Assembly: GCF_000012505.1 (NCBI RefSeq)
Contig: NC_007513.1
Location: forward strand, 2,170,001 to 2,234,000
DNA from: Synechococcus sp. CC9902
GTDB lineage: Bacteria; Cyanobacteriota; Cyanobacteriia; PCC-6307; Cyanobiaceae
Length of the DNA stretch: 64,000 bases
Reading direction: 5' to 3'
The translations under genes and the position numbers were made by a program. Shown one piece after another: positions 1 to 7,971 of the stretch. Within the stretch, counting starts at the first letter, position 1, and each line of letters starts with the position of its first letter. Below the pieces are notes generated by a model. That model saw only the letters and a program-made list of their open reading frames with translations, did no database searches and was not told the DNA's origin.

Positions 1-209
1 TCGCTGAGGAACGGTTGACGCGCCCGATTGCCATCGAGATCAATAATCGAAAGACGGGCATGGCAAAAACCAACACCACTACCCTCAAGCGATTCAATCC
101 CAAAGCCATCCGGACCACGATGAGCCTGAATTGCTGCCATGTTCACCAGCAATTGCTGGTCGACACGATGTTCTGAATGCGTACGAAAGACGCCGCCGAT
201 ACCGCACAT
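1..209 (-). CDS. Class II glutamine amidotransferase, asparagine synthase type (N-terminal part only)
   Basis: The reading frame runs off the left edge of the window, leaving about 70 residues. The protein begins MCGIGGVF, so after Met removal Cys2 is the N-terminal nucleophile of Ntn-type glutaminase domains. The stretch HRGPDGFG followed by HARLSIIDL is the glutamine-binding core of asparagine synthase (AsnB) and related amidotransferases. The family transfers glutamine nitrogen to an adenylated carboxylate; the synthetase domain that would fix the substrate is outside the window. The ATG lies 8 bases after the stop of the carbamoyltransferase-like gene on the same strand, so the two are probably one transcript. 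It could be ordinary AsnB or a secondary-metabolism relative. Confidence 0.88.
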   Translation of the reverse strand, partial: MCGIGGVFRTHSEHRVDQQLLVNMAAIQAHRGPDGFGIESLEGSGVGFCHARLSIIDLDGNRARQPFLS

Positions 210-217
210 GATTCTGC

Positions 218-1360
218 TCAGACCACATCCATCACACGATCGGCTCGATCCACCATGCAGGTGAGCAGAGCCATTCGAAGAAACACAGCGCCTCGGGCCT
301 GGCTGAAATACCAATTGTGAGGAGTGTCATCGAGGCAGGTGCTCAATTCAGGCCCCCGCGCCAGCGGATGCAACACAATCGCCTCGGGCTTAAACGGCAG
401 ATCCCGCGTAAGACGAAACCCTCCACCATGCACCTCATAACTATCACCAACCCAAGCAATAGCGTTGATGTAAACCACATCAAGCTCAGGCAACTCCGCG
501 CGTAAATCAGTCGCACAACGCAGAGACAAACCAGCCTTCAGCAACTCTTCTCGCTGACCGGGATCGAAGAGTGAAACATCATTTTCGATACCCGGCGCGT
601 GAATCACTACCACCTCCTCTACCATCCCAGGGAATTTGGCGAGAATCCTTAGAAGAGACCGAACTGTTCGCATTCTCGATGGAATGCCAATAATTCCAAT
701 ACGAATTCGATCCGACTCTGCAACGTTCGGAGCAGCAAGACTGGGTCTCCACTTCAAAATTGTGTAGAGATCAGCCATCGCCTGGGTGGGATGTTCATCA
801 ATCCCATTTCCTGCATTAATGATCGGAATACGAAGCGTGGAACTCATCGCCACGACGGCTTCAGGATTGCTATCTCGGAGTACGACGCAATCTCCATAGT
901 TATTAAACATATGGGCAACATCCTCGAGCGATTCACCCTTCGCGATTCCAGTTGTGCTTCGATCCGTGATGTTGATTGAATCGCCCCCTAAGCGGTGCCA
1001 AGCACTATCGAACGACAGACGTGTTCTTGTACTGGGCTCATAAAAGGCATTAATGAGGATTTTTCCAGTTAGAGGCGTGTTGTGTCGGATGTAGCGATCA
1101 GGATTGCTCTCGTACTTAGCCGCGAGACGGAACAGCTGTAAGAGGGTCTGTGCGGAGAAACTTTGAATCGAAACCACATGCTGGTTGGTCAAATCAATCA
1201 AGGGCTCAACAGCCTCATCGATCGAAGCCAACAAACACTGGGGCTGCGTCCTACCAAACACATCTGGGCCCAACGGTTGAAACCGAATCGGCTCTATACA
1301 CACATCAGCAGAAACAGACTGGACGATGGCCATGGCATAGGTGCATCGACATTCGATCAT
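218..1360 (-). CDS. Aspartate carbamoyltransferase-like protein with altered aspartate pocket
   Basis: Member of the ATCase/OTCase superfamily. FYEPSTRTRLSF (STRTR at residues 110-114), Arg162, HPTQ (190-193) and Arg231 match the carbamoyl-phosphate site of E. coli PyrB, and Lys141 matches the 80s-loop lysine. By eye alignment the E. coli aspartate ligands Arg229 and Gln231 fall on Ala300 and Ala302 (YINAIAW), and the HPLPR loop is HPLARG. The N terminus is about 55 residues longer than in E. coli. ATG codons at 1360 or 1333 could both start it. It is followed at once by an asparagine-synthase-type gene. Retained residues suggest a working carbamoyltransferase; the acceptor is probably not simply aspartate. 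A diverged or dead pyrB paralogue is the alternative. Confidence 0.8.
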   Translation of the reverse strand: MIECRCTYAMAIVQSVSADVCIEPIRFQPLGPDVFGRTQPQCLLASIDEAVEPLIDLTNQHVVSIQSFSAQTLLQLFRLAAKYESNPDRYIRHNTPLTGKILINAFYEPSTRTRLSFDSAWHRLGGDSINITDRSTTGIAKGESLEDVAHMFNNYGDCVVLRDSNPEAVVAMSSTLRIPIINAGNGIDEHPTQAMADLYTILKWRPSLAAPNVAESDRIRIGIIGIPSRMRTVRSLLRILAKFPGMVEEVVVIHAPGIENDVSLFDPGQREELLKAGLSLRCATDLRAELPELDVVYINAIAWVGDSYEVHGGGFRLTRDLPFKPEAIVLHPLARGPELSTCLDDTPHNWYFSQARGAVFLRMALLTCMVDRADRVMDVV

Positions 1361-1502
1361 TCAGACCGAACAAAATGCGGCAATACCAATCCCTAACAAG
1401 GCCTGGAATGACTGTCCACAAAACAGCCACTTCTTCATCAAATTAATCGACATTTGGTATCACAGTATATCATTTTTCCTCAAAAGTGTTCGCCGCAAAC
1501 AT

Positions 1503-1655
1503 TTACCAGATTCGTTTCTTGCGCCATTCGAAACACCAGATAGCCAGCAACATGAGCACGGCCAAAACAAGGGCTACCTGGCTCACAGCAATCACAGCCC
1601 CGAACCAAGACGCGTCGACATACCAGGCGAGAAAAACAAAGGGAATGCAACTCAT
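1503..1655 (-). CDS. Small single-helix membrane protein coupled to the upstream symporter (50 aa)
   Basis: A 50-residue frame whose ATG overlaps the TGA of the symporter gene (ATGA), with a GGAGG-type Shine-Dalgarno just upstream inside the symporter's last codons. It begins MSCIPFVFLAWYVDASWFG, continues with a strongly hydrophobic run of about 20 residues (roughly 19-41) and ends in a basic tail (EWRKKRIW), predicting one transmembrane helix with the C terminus in the cytoplasm. Small accessory proteins accompany several SSS-family symporters, but I do not recognise this one by name. Coupling and topology support a symporter subunit or assembly factor. It is too short for ordinary gene callers. 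Confidence 0.7.
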   Translation of the reverse strand: MSCIPFVFLAWYVDASWFGAVIAVSQVALVLAVLMLLAIWCFEWRKKRIW

Positions 1656-3076
1656 AGAGCCTCCTTCAGCAGAGACCACTGAAAGCGTTCAGGCCATCGA
1701 ACACTCCCCACCACCATCACCAAAGCCGACACCGCTGTTGAGAAAACTGCAGCGCAGTACGGCGCAATCCAGACATAGGCCGACAAGCCAACAACACTCC
1801 CCGACACCATCGCCACGATCGCAGCATTGCGATTGGCGTGAGGCCAGTACAGCCCGCAGGCCACAGGCCAGACGGTTGAAGCCACTAGGGCACCCGTAAA
1901 GAACAACACCGAAGCCAAGGAATCCAACCGTGGCCATGACAACAACAACGTCAAAACAGCTAACCCAACCACCGTGACCCGAGCGGCCTGCTTGAGCTGA
2001 GCATCGCTCGCCTGGGGACGCAGCAACCTGAAATAAATATCCTCTGCCACAAGATCCGCGGTGGAGGCCAATAAAGAATCGAGTGTTGAGGTGAGCGAGG
2101 CAAAAACAACAACAAAAACCAATGCGGCTCCACCGACCCCCAGGAGATCAGCAGCCATGACGGGAAACACCATGTTCACTTGAGGAAATTCAAGGCCTCG
2201 AGCCAACGCCACCAATCCGATCGAGCCCGTCACAATCGGAACACTCATCCATGCCAGGCCACCGAGCACAAACGAGGTCATCACAACTGAACGGCGGCTC
2301 GCAAACACGCGTGACCACCAGATGTTGTTGTGAAACACCTCTCCCATTGAAAATAAAGCTGAATTCCATGCAATCAGCAGCCCTGCGGGGAGTAAAAGAT
2401 TCAGATGATCAGCATGAGAGTTGATCAAACGAGCATGAACAGCGGGTGCAGGGAATTGACGAAAAGCCAGCACAGCCACAACAGCTAATAACACCATGAT
2501 CAACACTGACTGAATAAAGTCAGTGCCAATCACCGCACGCATTCCTCCATACAGCGTGTACAACATTGCGACACCAATCACCACAATCATCCCAACGTGA
2601 TAATCAAATCCTGAAAGAGATTGAAGGAGAATGCCTGCTCCCATTGCTTGGGTCATCAGAAATCCAAGCGTATAAATGGCAGTAATCACCATGAACACCC
2701 ACCAAGCCAAACGCCCATAACGCAACCGGATGAAATCACCACTCGTGCGTCCATTGGGCATTAACTGCTTAATTCGTAGTGCTAATGGCGCGAACAGAAT
2801 TAAACCAAGACCTGCCAATGCATAACTAAACATTCCCCAAAGACCCGTTTTGTAGCCAAATTCAGGTGCAAGAAGGGTTGTATTTCCGGTCACCCAAGAC
2901 GCCATCAATGTGGCAGTACTCAACGCCAGACCAATATTCCGACCAGCGAGCATATATTCATCTGCATCGCTCTTACCTTTCCTCCCCCAAGCAACACCGA
3001 GTGCAATCCAAAGCACTGAGAAGAGAACAACCAGAGCCCACGCCAGGCCCGGAGCTAGAAACGGTTCAACCTTCAT
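1652..3076 (-). CDS. Sodium:solute symporter (SSS) family transporter, DUR3-like
   Basis: About 474 residues with some 13 hydrophobic segments. The N-terminal signature DADEYMLAGRNIG followed by SWVTGNT, and the LYGGMRAVIGTDFIQS segment, are typical of SSS (LeuT-fold) Na+-coupled symporters. The MPNGRTSGDFIRLRYG loop recalls the DUR3 urea/polyamine branch, but substrate cannot be assigned. I take the ATG at 3076 rather than the upstream one at 3124, because a small coupled gene occupies the upstream region and ends 11 bases inside this start. Its TGA overlaps the ATG of a second miniprotein. Downstream lie the carbamoyltransferase-like and amidotransferase genes, suggesting uptake of a nitrogenous compound. 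Confidence 0.85.
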   Translation of the reverse strand: MKVEPFLAPGLAWALVVLFSVLWIALGVAWGRKGKSDADEYMLAGRNIGLALSTATLMASWVTGNTTLLAPEFGYKTGLWGMFSYALAGLGLILFAPLALRIKQLMPNGRTSGDFIRLRYGRLAWWVFMVITAIYTLGFLMTQAMGAGILLQSLSGFDYHVGMIVVIGVAMLYTLYGGMRAVIGTDFIQSVLIMVLLAVVAVLAFRQFPAPAVHARLINSHADHLNLLLPAGLLIAWNSALFSMGEVFHNNIWWSRVFASRRSVVMTSFVLGGLAWMSVPIVTGSIGLVALARGLEFPQVNMVFPVMAADLLGVGGAALVFVVVFASLTSTLDSLLASTADLVAEDIYFRLLRPQASDAQLKQAARVTVVGLAVLTLLLSWPRLDSLASVLFFTGALVASTVWPVACGLYWPHANRNAAIVAMVSGSVVGLSAYVWIAPYCAAVFSTAVSALVMVVGSVRWPERFQWSLLKEAL

Positions 3077-3191
3077 CGAACGGTTCCCGTCCAAGCCAAC
3101 TGAAATGGCCTTGAAGCACCACAAAAATTGTGGCAGCAGTCACCAAGGCCCCGAGGGAAAAGATCAAGCGAGACCACAGAACATCATCCAA
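3066..3191 (-). CDS. Small single-helix membrane protein upstream of symporter (41 aa, TTG start)
   Basis: A 41-residue frame starting at TTG (3191), six bases after a GGAG Shine-Dalgarno (3198-3201), and ending with TGA at 3066-3068, inside the first codons of the symporter. The product has a charged start, a hydrophobic run RLIFSLGALVTAATIFVVL (residues 8-26) and an acidic tail ending in EPFDEG, so one transmembrane helix is predicted. The overlap with the symporter ATG at 3076 implies translational coupling. No family recognised. Start codon, ribosome site, helix and coupling agree, but the frame is short and its reality needs comparative support. Confidence 0.55.
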   Translation of the reverse strand: MDDVLWSRLIFSLGALVTAATIFVVLQGHFSWLGREPFDEG

Positions 3192-3400
3192 ACCAAGCTC
3201 CAGAAGCTTTTGGCAACATACAACTCGACAAATACGTTCTTACTCATACTGCGAACGATCACTAATCCAGTAAGGGTATTAACCGAGACCAAAAACCCTA
3301 TCCCTGCAACCAGCTAATTGCCCGATCAAGCGATCGGTAACAAACAACACCTAGTTCAACAGACAGACGGATCTTTGATGAGTTGCCCATTGGTGAGCCA

Positions 3401-4909
3401 ATGTTCACTGAGTATCGGCCAACCCATGGTTACGACGAATATTTTTGTCGGGAACAATCTGCTCCCAGAGCAGACCTGGAGCCACTGCTGTCGTCGCTTG
3501 GACAGATAGGACTCACAGAACTCAACCGCAATCACGCTTCCGCCGGGAACCTTTTAAGACGACTCGGGGCCACCTTCCGACTCAACGACGCTGGACTGCA
3601 TGGAGGCGAAAGGATCCTGCCCTTCGATCCCCTTCCACGACTCATTCACCAACATGAATGGTCCAACCTCGAACGTGGTCTCCTGCAGCGCCTAGAAGCA
3701 ATTGATCGGTTCTTAGCAGACATCTATGGACCACAGAAAATCCTCAAGGATGGCGTGATTCCACGGGAAGACGTGGAAAGTTCGCAAGGCTGGAGGCCAC
3801 AGATGCAAGACATCAAGCTGCCCCTAAATCGCTGGTGTCATATTTCAGGACTGGATCTAATCCGCGATGAGGCAGGCACTTGGCGCGTACTCGAAGACAA
3901 CCTGCGCTGTCCATCCGGTGTGGCCTACTTCCTCGAGAACCGACAGGTCATGAAGCGATTGTTTCCCAGCCTGTTTGCTGGACGAACCGTTCAACCCATC
4001 GACGACTATCCCTCCAGGTTGTTACAGACACTGCAAGACTTAGCTCCTTGGGCAGATAAGCCACGCGTTGTATTGCTCACACCAGGAGTATTCAATAGTG
4101 CCTACTTCGAACACAGTTATCTCGCACAACAGATGGGCATCGCTCTGGTGGAAGGGCGTGACTTGATCTGCGAAGAAGGCCGCGTTTGGATGCGCAGCAC
4201 AACTGGTCGTGAAGTGGTGGATGTGATCTACCGACGAATCGATGACGATTTTCTCGATCCAAAGGTGTTCCGTCGCGATTCAGCGCTGGGCGTACCTGGA
4301 TTGATCGATGTTTTGCAGAGTGGCAGGGTCGCCATTGCCAATGCACCCGGCACCGGGATCGCCGACGACAAGTTGATCTACGCCTACATCCCGAAAATAA
4401 TTCGGTATTACCTCAATGAAGAACCGATTATCGAAAATGTTCCCACCTATCTCTGCTCCCGCCCAGATGATCAACAGTACGTTCTAGAAAACCTTGAAAA
4501 GCTTGTGGTTAAGTCTGTAGCTGAAGCAGGAGGCTATGGAATGCTGATCGGCCCACAATCAAGCCGAAGTGAGATCTTAGAATTTGACACAAAGATTAGA
4601 TCTAATCCACGCAATTACATAGCCCAGCCCACGCTTCAACTCTCCACCATTCCTGCACTGAGCCAGGGAGAACTATTTCCCTGTCATGTGGATTTACGGC
4701 CCTATATTTTACGCGGAAAGTCCAACTGGGTCAGCCCAGGTGGGCTGACCCGCGTCGCCTTAAAGCGTGGCTCTTTGGTGGTGAACTCATCCCAAGGTGG
4801 TGGCTGTAAAGACACATGGGTTGTGGGTGACAGCCAGGTTGTGGGTGACAGCCAGGTTGTAAACGACGGTGACGTTGAACCAACACTTCAGGAGGCAATG
4901 CCGTGCTGA
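3401..4909 (+). CDS. Circularly permuted ATP-grasp type 2 protein
   Basis: A 502-residue protein of the circularly permuted ATP-grasp family (CP_ATPgrasp). Hallmarks visible: VLEDNLRCPSGVAYFLENR in the N-terminal half, KSVAEAGGYGMLIGP in the middle, RPYILRG, and PGGLTRVAL followed by VVNSSQGGGCKDTWVV near the end. The family is predicted to form peptide-like or amide bonds and nearly always sits with alpha-E and transglutaminase genes, as here. ATG 3401 is chosen over the in-frame TTG 3383. The C terminus carries an in-frame 18-base duplication giving VVGDSQ twice. The next gene overlaps by 7 bases. Substrate unknown. Confidence 0.93.
   Translation: MFTEYRPTHGYDEYFCREQSAPRADLEPLLSSLGQIGLTELNRNHASAGNLLRRLGATFRLNDAGLHGGERILPFDPLPRLIHQHEWSNLERGLLQRLEAIDRFLADIYGPQKILKDGVIPREDVESSQGWRPQMQDIKLPLNRWCHISGLDLIRDEAGTWRVLEDNLRCPSGVAYFLENRQVMKRLFPSLFAGRTVQPIDDYPSRLLQTLQDLAPWADKPRVVLLTPGVFNSAYFEHSYLAQQMGIALVEGRDLICEEGRVWMRSTTGREVVDVIYRRIDDDFLDPKVFRRDSALGVPGLIDVLQSGRVAIANAPGTGIADDKLIYAYIPKIIRYYLNEEPIIENVPTYLCSRPDDQQYVLENLEKLVVKSVAEAGGYGMLIGPQSSRSEILEFDTKIRSNPRNYIAQPTLQLSTIPALSQGELFPCHVDLRPYILRGKSNWVSPGGLTRVALKRGSLVVNSSQGGGCKDTWVVGDSQVVGDSQVVNDGDVEPTLQEAMPC
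4820..4860 (+). repeat. 18-base tandem repeat at the 3' end of the ATP-grasp gene
   Basis: Two perfect copies of an 18-base unit (4820-4837 and 4838-4855) followed by a partial third (GTTGT). It is in frame and encodes VVGDSQ-VVGDSQ-VV after the conserved KDTWVV ending, so it lengthens a variable tail without touching the conserved fold. Looks like a recent slippage duplication. Confidence 0.9.
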
Positions 4910-5886
4910 GCCGGGTTGCCGACTCCCTCTACTGGATTAATCGATATGTAGAACGCGCTGAAAATATTTCTCGCTTTCTGGAAGTAAGTGAAGCCATGGC
5001 TTTGGATTGCCCACCCGGCAGTGCAGAACCATGGATCCCACTCATTGATGCCAGTGGAGACAGGCAGAGTTTCGATCAGGGCTACCCACTGCGATCTCCG
5101 CGAGATGTCGTGGGGTTTTTATTGCTAGACCGCGATAACCCCAACAGCATCCTCAGCTGCATTGCCACTGCCAGGGAAAATGCACGCCAAATCCGCGATG
5201 TTATTACCACAGAAATGTGGGAGCAATTGAACGACCTCTACTGGAATGTTCAAGATGGAGAAGCCATCTGGCAGGAACCAGATCAAGAGCAACTCCGCAG
5301 CATCCGAAGAGGTTGCCAACTGTTTTATGGCATTACGGATGTCACCCTGAGCCGCGATCAAGCCTGGCTCTTCAGTCAACTAGGCCGTTGGATTGAACGC
5401 GCCGACAAAACATCCAGAATCCTTGATGTGAAGTATTTTCTTCTTCTGCCAACCCCAAAAGAAATTGGTGGCGTTCTTGATGAACTTCAATGGATATCTC
5501 TACTTCGTACAGCTGGGGCTTACCAGATGTACCGCCAAAGTGTTCAACAGGCGATCACTCCATCCTCTGTGGCCAGGTTCCTTTTACTGGATCCAATTTT
5601 TCCAAGGTCAGTGCGCTTCTGTTTGCAACAAATCAACGACACATTGCAACTCATCCAACGGCAACCACAACTGGGCCCTCCTGACGATCTCGAATGCCTA
5701 CGCGGGCAATTGCTGGCCAAGTGGAGCTATGTGCGGATTGACGCCCTAATTGAACGGGGGCTACACGAAGCCATTGACGAATTACAGGGAGATCTCAATC
5801 AACTGCATCAACTCATCCACGCCCGATATTTCGTCACCACCGACCTTGGCTCCATTCCCACTGACCCGTCATGCGCGCTGAGCTAA
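4903..5886 (+). CDS. Alpha-E domain protein
   Basis: 327 residues, all predicted helical, beginning MLSRVADSLYWINRYVERAEN, the start signature of the alpha-E family (once DUF403). Starts at GTG 4903 with GGAGG at about 4891, overlapping the end of the ATP-grasp gene by 7 bases; its own end overlaps the transglutaminase gene by 16. The family has no established biochemistry, but it is a constant partner of circularly permuted ATP-grasp and transglutaminase-like proteins, sometimes fused to the former, so it is inferred to be a subunit or substrate-handling partner of that peptide-modifying system. Confidence 0.93.
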   Translation: MLSRVADSLYWINRYVERAENISRFLEVSEAMALDCPPGSAEPWIPLIDASGDRQSFDQGYPLRSPRDVVGFLLLDRDNPNSILSCIATARENARQIRDVITTEMWEQLNDLYWNVQDGEAIWQEPDQEQLRSIRRGCQLFYGITDVTLSRDQAWLFSQLGRWIERADKTSRILDVKYFLLLPTPKEIGGVLDELQWISLLRTAGAYQMYRQSVQQAITPSSVARFLLLDPIFPRSVRFCLQQINDTLQLIQRQPQLGPPDDLECLRGQLLAKWSYVRIDALIERGLHEAIDELQGDLNQLHQLIHARYFVTTDLGSIPTDPSCALS

Positions 5887-6773
5887 CCCACTGCATCACC
5901 TACCACTACGACGCTCCGGTCAGCTTGAGCGAGCACAGGCTCTGCATGCGACCTCGGGGTCATGGTCATCAGCGCCTGCTGAATTACCAACTCAATATTT
6001 CGCCAAAGCCTTGCCACAGCCATGAACTCGTAGCAGCCAGTGGCGATGCCATTCAACGCGTGCGGTTTCAAAACGCCACCGATGAACTCCGCTTTGAAGC
6101 TTGCAGTCGCCTCGAAACCACAACTGCAGCACCCCTACTGAATTGTCTAGATGGCCGCGAACCACTTCTCCCTTATCCACGGGGTCGTCTGAATCCAGAT
6201 CTTCAAGGTGCACTGGAGGGCTGGCTGCCAAACGGCCAACACGATCCCTCAGCTGTTGCTTTGGCTCAAGACGCCTTAATGGGAACCAACCAACAAGCAC
6301 TGTCGTTTCTCAATCAGCTCATCGAGATGATCCAAGACAGGGTGAAATACACCCAGCGTCATCAAGGAGCCGCCTGGCCGGCGGGACGAACACTGCGGGA
6401 ACGAGTTGGTTCCTGTCGCGACCTCGCAATGTTGATGGTCGAGTGCTGCAGAAGCATTGGGCTACCGGCACGATTTGTAAGCGGATATCACTTAGCGAAC
6501 CCAGCGCCCGAGTCGTACGACCTACACGCCTGGGCAGAGGTTTACTTACCAGGTGCCGGATGGCGTGGATTTGACCCGAGCGCCGGAGGAGAAACAACCG
6601 ATCGCTACATCGTGCTGGCAAGCTCCTCAAGTCCAGAGCTCACGGCAGCGATTACTGGCAGCTTCAGCGGACTGGCATCAACGCAAAGCCAACTGAGTTG
6701 GACGATCCAAGCGACCGTTGACGACAACACCAATCAACCTGGGGAAAAGAAGACCCTGATTCAGGCAGCTTGA
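5871..6773 (+). CDS. Transglutaminase-like cysteine protease with bacterial N-terminal domain
   Basis: 300 residues. The N terminus (ELTHCITYHYDAPVSLSEHR) is the bacterial transglutaminase-like N-terminal region; the core has GSCRDLA with Cys182, LHAWAEVYLPG with His219 and FDPSAG with Asp235, a complete Cys-His-Asp triad. The protein is predicted cytoplasmic (no signal peptide). ATG 5871 lies inside the alpha-E gene, so the three genes form one coupled operon. In such operons the enzyme probably cleaves or transfers amide bonds made by the ATP-grasp ligase. The last 13 bases overlap the convergent cupin-like gene. Confidence 0.93.
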   Translation: MRAELTHCITYHYDAPVSLSEHRLCMRPRGHGHQRLLNYQLNISPKPCHSHELVAASGDAIQRVRFQNATDELRFEACSRLETTTAAPLLNCLDGREPLLPYPRGRLNPDLQGALEGWLPNGQHDPSAVALAQDALMGTNQQALSFLNQLIEMIQDRVKYTQRHQGAAWPAGRTLRERVGSCRDLAMLMVECCRSIGLPARFVSGYHLANPAPESYDLHAWAEVYLPGAGWRGFDPSAGGETTDRYIVLASSSSPELTAAITGSFSGLASTQSQLSWTIQATVDDNTNQPGEKKTLIQAA

Positions 6774-7252
6774 AGAAGAGGCTCAACACCATGCAACACA
6801 GGACGGCTAGCGCCCAGAGACGTCGCAAATTTCAAAGCGGGGATGCAACCACTGTTGTAGACGCGGAATTCACGGGTCAACGATGCTCCCTGGTCACGAA
6901 CCGCTTGATTGAGCACGACAGATCCATCTAGATCAGAAATAGATCGATGAAATGTTCCAGGAGGGATACGGAGGATGTCGCCTCCAGCCGCCAGACGAAC
7001 AATATGAAAAGGCTGATCCCAAGAAAGATTAACGAGATAAAATGTACGTCCTCCACTTGCAGCAAGGAGATTATCTTCTTGGTGGGGATGTAAATAAAAT
7101 TGCCAGTCTCCAGTTTTCAGATCATTTGGAGGGCTGATTGCAGGCCCACTGTGGATGACGAGATCACGAGCATTCGACGTACCTATCGTGACATCAAAAA
7201 AGCGCACGGCTGGTGTATCCCTAAATCGTTCATACGGAATTAACTCAAACAT
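6761..7252 (-). CDS. Cupin-like conserved hypothetical protein
   Basis: 163 residues, no signal peptide or membrane segment. The central region (DWQFYLHPHQEDNLLAASG, then ILRIPPGTFHRSISD) has the His-x-His...Glu and PPGTxHR spacing of a small-molecule-binding cupin barrel, although I do not recognise the exact family. It converges on the transglutaminase gene with a 13-base overlap of coding ends. A metal-binding or sugar/acid-sensing role would be guesswork. Weak homology only; the cupin call rests on motif pattern. Confidence 0.6.
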   Translation of the reverse strand: MFELIPYERFRDTPAVRFFDVTIGTSNARDLVIHSGPAISPPNDLKTGDWQFYLHPHQEDNLLAASGGRTFYLVNLSWDQPFHIVRLAAGGDILRIPPGTFHRSISDLDGSVVLNQAVRDQGASLTREFRVYNSGCIPALKFATSLGASRPVLHGVEPLLQAA

Positions 7253-7633
7253 GCAGCAATGGGATTTTTAAATTCATAACCATTGTTTTTACAGAGAAAC
7301 CAATGGATTTTTAGTGACAACAGCCACGCTTTAAGCAATACAGTTCAATCCAAGCCAAAGCGATGAACATCACTCGTGCTCTAGAGAGCATCCCCTAGGG
7401 CAATTTGAAGCATCAAGAAAAGCCGCGGGAGGGAACAGAAGCTGATGAACACAAACAGGCACTGATTTCATAAGAAATCCTAAAGATGTATCGAGACGAA
7501 CTCCGACTTTGTTTTTGGTTAGTGAAAATCTTGCTGTAGCAACAGCTACACAACGTTCACTTCGCTACGGCGCGAAGCGCATCACACCTCAGGCCATGGA
7601 ACGGGGACCTGGGAGCTTGCTTGAACAATCATC
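7253..7633. other. Non-coding stretch of about 380 bases, no gene recognised
   Basis: No convincing reading frame on either strand; the longest candidates are about 30 codons without a ribosome site. It contains a short inverted repeat TGTAGC-AACA-GCTACA (7535-7550) and the divergent promoters of the cupin-like gene (minus) and the DUF4278 gene (plus) must lie here. A small RNA is possible but nothing specific supports one. Confidence 0.5.
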
Positions 7634-7810
7634 ATGACTTCCCTTCTATACAGAGGACATCAGTACCAACAACCTCACGTGACTGGACAGCCCTCAAGCG
7701 TTCAGCTCACCTATCGACGCAACATCTACAAAACGCTCCAACAACAAGCAAAGAGTGAGCACTCAGTTGTGCTGACTTACCGCGGCTTGCAATACGTGCG
7801 CTGCAGCTGA
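7634..7810 (+). CDS. DUF4278-type small protein (58 aa)
   Basis: Short frame starting ATG at 7634. The product begins MTSLLYRGHQY and repeats the pattern as LTYRRNIY (25-32) and LTYRGLQYVRCS (47-58): an L-x-YRG-x-x-Y motif at both ends is the mark of DUF4278, a family of tiny, often stress-linked cyanobacterial proteins of unknown function. No signal peptide or helix. A hairpin follows 8 bases after the stop. The motif repeats make this real coding sequence more likely than chance despite its length. Confidence 0.7.
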   Translation: MTSLLYRGHQYQQPHVTGQPSSVQLTYRRNIYKTLQQQAKSEHSVVLTYRGLQYVRCS

Positions 7811-7818
7811 GCATCACC

Positions 7819-7860
7819 CTTCTGCCTGCCAAGGTTCTTGTGAGCCTGAGCAGGCAGAAG
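7819..7860 (+). terminator. Hairpin after the DUF4278 gene
   Basis: Perfect 11-base inverted repeat (7819-7829 with 7850-7860) around a 20-base loop, 8 bases after the stop codon. No T-run follows, so it may be a 3' stabilising hairpin or a weak terminator. Confidence 0.5.
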
Positions 7861-7971
7861 CGGCTCCCCTAGCAAGCCTCAAAGATGGGCAAACTCGCAT
7901 CCTCCACGTTTTTACAGGAGTGATCCCGAGTTTTTTCCGAAGTTTCTGAACAACTGGTCGCCATCAGAGCC

